Below are positions 4,596 to 7,122 of a DNA stretch of 7,122 bases, piece after piece. The DNA is from an uncultured Ruminococcus sp. (GTDB lineage Bacteria; Bacillota; Clostridia; Oscillospirales; Acutalibacteraceae), in contig CACXHC010000032.1 in assembly GCA_902767285.1 (NCBI GenBank), positions 1 through 7,122 of the forward strand, read 5' to 3'. Positions within the stretch are counted from its first letter, which is position 1. The number at the start of each line of letters is the position of its first letter. The position numbers and the translations under genes were made by a program. The notes below the pieces were generated by a model. That model had not been told where the DNA came from. It did no database searches and saw nothing but the letters and a program-made list of their open reading frames with translations.

Positions 4596-5681
4596 ATGAG
4601 CAGAGTTTACAACTTTTCAGCCGGCCCGTCGATGTTGCCGGAGTCGGTATTGAAAAAAGCCGCAGAGCAAATGCTTGATTACGAGGGCTGCGGTCAATCC
4701 GTAATGGAGATGTCACATCGTTCAAAGGTTTTTGCAAAGATTATCGAGGATGCCGAGAAACTTCTCAGAGAAATAATGAATATTCCCGATAATTACAAAG
4801 TTCTTTTCCTTCAGGGCGGCGGTTCGTCACAATTTGCTATGGTTGCCATGAACCTTATGAACAAAAACAAAAAAGCTGACTATATTATCACAGGTCAGTG
4901 GGCTAAAAAAGCTTGGAAAGAAGCTGCTCGCTACGGCGATGCAAGAGCAGTTGCATCTTCTGAAGATAAGACTTTCTCCTACATTCCCAAAACAACAAGA
5001 GCAGATTTCCGTGACGATGCAGACTACGTTTATATCTGCATGAACAACACAATCTATGGCACAGTTTATCATGAACTCCCCGACACAGGCGATATTCCGC
5101 TTGTTGCAGATATTTCTTCCTGCATTATGTCGGAGCCGATAGACGTTACAAAATTCGGACTTCTTTTTGCAGGGGCTCAAAAGAATATGGCTCCCGCAGG
5201 TCTTACAATTGTAATCGTTAGAGAAGACCTTATCGGAAATGCTATGGACATCACTCCCACAATGTTCAACTACAAAACACACGCTGATAACGGTTCTATG
5301 TTCAACACTCCTCCGTGCTACACAATCTATATTGCAAAGCTCGTTCTTGAGTGGATTAAAAACGAAGTTGGCGGTCTTGAGAACATGAAGAAAATCAACG
5401 ACCAGAAAGCTAACCTCCTCTATGGTTTCCTCGACAGTTCGAAATTGTTCAAAGGTACTGTTGTTCCTGAGGACAGATCTCTTATGAATGTTCCTTTTGT
5501 AACAGGCAACGATGAACTCGATGCTAAATTCGTAAAAGAGGCAACAGAAGCAGGATTTGTTAACATCAAAGGTCACAGAACTGTTGGCGGTATGAGAGCA
5601 TCTATCTACAACGCTATGCCCGTTGAAGGCGTTGAGAAACTCGTTGAGTTTATGAAAGATTTCGAGGCTAAGAACTCGTAA
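4596..5681 (+). CDS. serC: Phosphoserine aminotransferase
   Basis: 361 residues, the normal length. It is a class V PLP-dependent aminotransferase of the cytosol that converts 3-phosphohydroxypyruvate and glutamate to phosphoserine and 2-oxoglutarate, the second step of serine synthesis; in many bacteria it also serves in pyridoxal phosphate synthesis. Visible signatures: N-terminal YNFSAGPSMLP (5-15); MSHRSK (39-44) for substrate binding; QGGGSSQF (73-80) for the cofactor phosphate; Trp102, expected to stack on PLP; Asp172 in ADISS; the Schiff-base lysine Lys196 in AGAQKNMAPAG; NTPP (237-240); and HRTVGGMRASIYNAMP (327-342). Start ATG has GGAGG (4581-4585) ten bases upstream. First gene of the operon with serA 27 bases downstream. 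Confidence 0.97.
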   Translation: MSRVYNFSAGPSMLPESVLKKAAEQMLDYEGCGQSVMEMSHRSKVFAKIIEDAEKLLREIMNIPDNYKVLFLQGGGSSQFAMVAMNLMNKNKKADYIITGQWAKKAWKEAARYGDARAVASSEDKTFSYIPKTTRADFRDDADYVYICMNNTIYGTVYHELPDTGDIPLVADISSCIMSEPIDVTKFGLLFAGAQKNMAPAGLTIVIVREDLIGNAMDITPTMFNYKTHADNGSMFNTPPCYTIYIAKLVLEWIKNEVGGLENMKKINDQKANLLYGFLDSSKLFKGTVVPEDRSLMNVPFVTGNDELDAKFVKEATEAGFVNIKGHRTVGGMRASIYNAMPVEGVEKLVEFMKDFEAKNS

Positions 5682-5695
5682 TATATATTATTTTT

Positions 5696-5699
5696 GGAG
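5696..5699 (+). promoter_or_regulatory. serA: Ribosome binding site that fixes the serA start
   Basis: GGAG at 5696-5699 is nine bases before the ATG at 5709. The in-frame TTG at 5694 overlaps it and the ATG at 5700 abuts it, so neither is likely to be used. The protein then begins MALYNVLKLN, matching the usual N-terminus of the family. Confidence 0.75.
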
Positions 5700-5708
5700 A
5701 TGAATACA

Positions 5709-6857
5709 ATGGCTTTGTATAATGTACTCAAGCTGAATAAAATCGCTAAAATCGGCACTGACCGTCTTGGCGATAATTATGAGGCTTCAGATGATTGTGC
5801 CAATCCCGATGCCGTTCTTGTTCGTTCTGCTTCAATGCACGAAATGGAACTCCCCGCAAATCTTAAGGCTATCGCAAGAGCAGGTGCAGGCACAAACAAT
5901 ATTCCCATAGACAAATGCACAGCTCAGGGAATTGCTGTTTTTAATACCCCCGGTGCAAATGCAAACGCAGTTAAAGAACTCGTTCTCGCAGGTATGCTTA
6001 TTTCTTCCAGAAAAGTTGTAAGCGGTATCGAGTGGGCTAAAACTCTCAAGGGCAACGGCGATCAAGTTGGCAAAATGGTAGAAAAAGGCAAAAGCAACTT
6101 TGCAGGCCCCGAAATCAAAGGCAAAACACTTGGTGTAGTTGGTCTTGGTGCTATCGGTGCATTGGTTGCAAACGCTGCTGTTGCTCTTGGTATGGACGTT
6201 ATCGGTTATGACCCCTTTTTGAGTGTTGCCGGTGCGTTGAAACTCGACAGCTCTGTTGCTTATACCGCAAATCTTGATGATATTTTTGCTCAGAGCGACT
6301 ACATTACACTTCATGTTCCGCTTAACGCCGATACAAAAGGCACTGTTTGCGAAGCGTCTATCGCTAAAATGAAAGACGGCGTTCGTATTATGAACTTCGC
6401 AAGAGATGGACTTGTTAATTCCACAGACCTTCTCGCAGCTCTTAAGAGCGGAAAAATCGCTGCATACGTTACCGACTTCGCTACCGATGATATTCTCGGC
6501 GAAGAAAACGTTATTGCAATTCCTCATCTTGGTGCGTCAACTCCCGAATCAGAGGATAACTGTGCTGTTATGGCTGCCGATGAGATCAAGGCTTATCTCG
6601 AAACAGGTTCTGTTATAAACAGCGTTAACCTCCCCGCAGTTAAACTCGGCAAAGTTAACGGTGCTGTAAGAGTTTGTGTTATACATCAGAACAAGCCCGA
6701 AGTGCTTTTCGCTATAACTTCCGCATTCGCAAGCACTAACGCTGTTGAAAGCAAATCCAGAGGCGATGTTGCTTATACTGTTGTTGATACAAACGATGAA
6801 TCGTTCGGCGATATTGCTGCTATCGAAGGCGTTATTAACGCAAGAACAATAAAATAA
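5709..6857 (+). CDS. serA: D-3-phosphoglycerate dehydrogenase, short form with reduced ACT domain
   Basis: 382 residues. It oxidises 3-phosphoglycerate to 3-phosphohydroxypyruvate with NAD, the first and committed step of serine synthesis, supplying SerC encoded just upstream. Substrate-binding part: LVRSASMHE (37-45), ARAGAGTNNI (56-65), NTPGANANAVKELVLAG (79-95). Nucleotide-binding part: GLGAIG (145-150) with Asp168 placed to bind the NAD ribose. Active site: Arg232 in NFARDGLVN and His273 in PHLGAST (272-278). The position of the usual catalytic Glu, five after Asp256, is Asp261, a conservative change that may be normal in this short clostridial clade. The last 65 residues, from VRVCVIHQN to ARTIK, resemble an ACT domain but look shorter than usual, so serine feedback inhibition is uncertain. 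The start is set by GGAG nine bases upstream. It is co-transcribed with serC. Confidence 0.95.
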   Translation: MALYNVLKLNKIAKIGTDRLGDNYEASDDCANPDAVLVRSASMHEMELPANLKAIARAGAGTNNIPIDKCTAQGIAVFNTPGANANAVKELVLAGMLISSRKVVSGIEWAKTLKGNGDQVGKMVEKGKSNFAGPEIKGKTLGVVGLGAIGALVANAAVALGMDVIGYDPFLSVAGALKLDSSVAYTANLDDIFAQSDYITLHVPLNADTKGTVCEASIAKMKDGVRIMNFARDGLVNSTDLLAALKSGKIAAYVTDFATDDILGEENVIAIPHLGASTPESEDNCAVMAADEIKAYLETGSVINSVNLPAVKLGKVNGAVRVCVIHQNKPEVLFAITSAFASTNAVESKSRGDVAYTVVDTNDESFGDIAAIEGVINARTIK

Positions 6858-6861
6858 TATG

Positions 6862-6907
6862 TTTATTGTTTGCCCCGGTCTTTTTGGAGGTCGGGGCAAA
6901 CAATAAA
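6862..6907 (+). terminator. Long hairpin after serA
   Basis: TTTATTGTTTGCCCCG (6862-6877) pairs perfectly with CGGGGCAAACAATAAA (6892-6907), 16 base pairs with a 14-base loop containing T5 and GGAGG. It starts four bases after the serA stop. In the sense direction it is followed by A-rich sequence, not a U-run, so it is a strong 3' end hairpin of non-canonical form. It also separates the operon from the tRNA promoter. Confidence 0.6.
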
Positions 6908-6924
6908 AAAACTAAAAAAAACAC

Positions 6925-6953
6925 TTGACTTTTTATTTGGAGTATGCTATAAT
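6925..6953 (+). promoter_or_regulatory. Extended -10 sigma-A promoter of the tRNA gene
   Basis: TTGACT (6925-6930), a 17-base spacer and TATAAT (6948-6953) preceded by TGC, giving the extended -10 TGnTATAAT. An A-rich stretch (6906-6921) just upstream could act as an UP element. Predicted start near 6960, about ten bases before the mature tRNA, as expected for a stable-RNA promoter. Confidence 0.88.
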
Positions 6954-6970
6954 AATCAAGCGTTAAAGAC

Positions 6971-7047
6971 GGACCATTAGCTCAGTTGGTCAGAGCAACC
7001 GGCTCATAACCGGTTGGTCCGGGGTTCGAGTCCCTGATGGTCCACCA
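6971..7047 (+). tRNA. tRNA with CAT anticodon, probably tRNA-Ile2 (lysidine type), else elongator tRNA-Met
   Basis: 77 bases with encoded CCA. Acceptor GGACCAT/ATGGTCC (6971-6977 with 7037-7043), discriminator A7044, D stem GCTC/GAGC, anticodon stem ACCGG/CCGGT (6998-7002, 7010-7014) with loop CTCATAA and anticodon CAT at 7005-7007, 5-base variable loop, T stem CGGGG/CCCTG with TTCGAGT loop. A CAT anticodon fits Met or the minor Ile tRNA in which TilS converts C34 to lysidine. The C4-G69 and C5-G68 pairs are known TilS determinants in Escherichia coli, and the GGACC acceptor resembles Firmicute tRNA-Ile2, favouring Ile. The A27-U43 pair differs from the E. coli determinant. It is a single-gene unit with its own promoter and terminator, so it is not an initiator-cluster member. 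Confidence 0.93.
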
Positions 7048-7053
7048 AAAGTC

Positions 7054-7087
7054 CCCCGACATTAGTAAATGTCGGGGATTTTTTTTT
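7054..7087 (+). terminator. Intrinsic terminator of the tRNA gene
   Basis: CCCCGACATT (7054-7063) pairs perfectly with AATGTCGGGG (7068-7077), ten base pairs with an AGTA tetraloop, then A and nine T (7079-7087). It begins six bases after the CCA end. This is the clearest intrinsic terminator in the window. Confidence 0.93.
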
Positions 7088-7122
7088 CATTAAAAAAATT
7101 TTAAAAAATAAAAAAAAACACT

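Noticed and set aside
4827..5576. Minus-strand 249-codon frame opposite serC
   Set aside because: Antisense shadow of a well-conserved gene, Cys-rich with no coherent domain or ribosome binding site.
5694..5708. Earlier serA starts at TTG 5694 or ATG 5700
   Set aside because: Both overlap or abut the GGAG ribosome binding site; ATG 5709 has proper spacing and the family N-terminus.
5832..6527. Minus-strand 231-codon frame opposite serA
   Set aside because: Antisense shadow of serA; no start signal and implausible composition.

Overview
The window reads as AT-rich chromosomal DNA of a Gram-positive, low-GC bacterium, most likely a clostridial anaerobe, possibly of the Oscillospiraceae/Ruminococcus group. 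Pointers are the PdaB-like polysaccharide deacetylase, the short clostridial-type SerA beside SerC, consensus sigma-A promoters, GGAGG-type ribosome binding sites and a CCA-encoded tRNA. The taxon is an inference from protein style; no marker gene is present.

Layout. Positions 1-121 hold two hairpins lying downstream of a minus-strand membrane-anchored polysaccharide deacetylase (122-1042). A 512-base divergent region (1043-1554) separates it from a very large surface protein. That region is not empty. On the plus strand it carries a near-consensus promoter (1233-1261), a strong intrinsic-terminator-like hairpin (1317-1352), and two tiny hydrophobic reading frames of 38 and 25 codons that overlap by ATGA (1300-1416 and 1413-1490). 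A second near-consensus promoter (1443-1471) lies inside the second small frame. Next comes a 943-residue protein (1555-4386) with a lysine-rich then extremely acidic N-terminal region, one membrane span, two Ig-like (Big_2) domains each followed by a DxDxDG loop, and further acidic low-complexity segments. A 209-base gap carries a long hairpin and the serC promoter.

The serine operon follows: serC (4596-5681) and serA (5709-6857), 27 bases apart under one promoter. Together they make two of the three steps from 3-phosphoglycerate to serine; serB is not in the window. After a long hairpin comes a self-contained tRNA unit: extended -10 promoter, a CAT-anticodon tRNA (probably tRNA-Ile2 rather than Met) and a textbook terminator. 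The window ends in AT-rich DNA that repeats the bases just before the tRNA promoter.

Functionally there are three blocks: cell-envelope genes (deacetylase, surface protein, possibly the two small membrane peptides), serine biosynthesis, and translation (tRNA). The most unusual parts are the acidic surface protein and the compact promoter/hairpin/tiny-ORF region in front of it.
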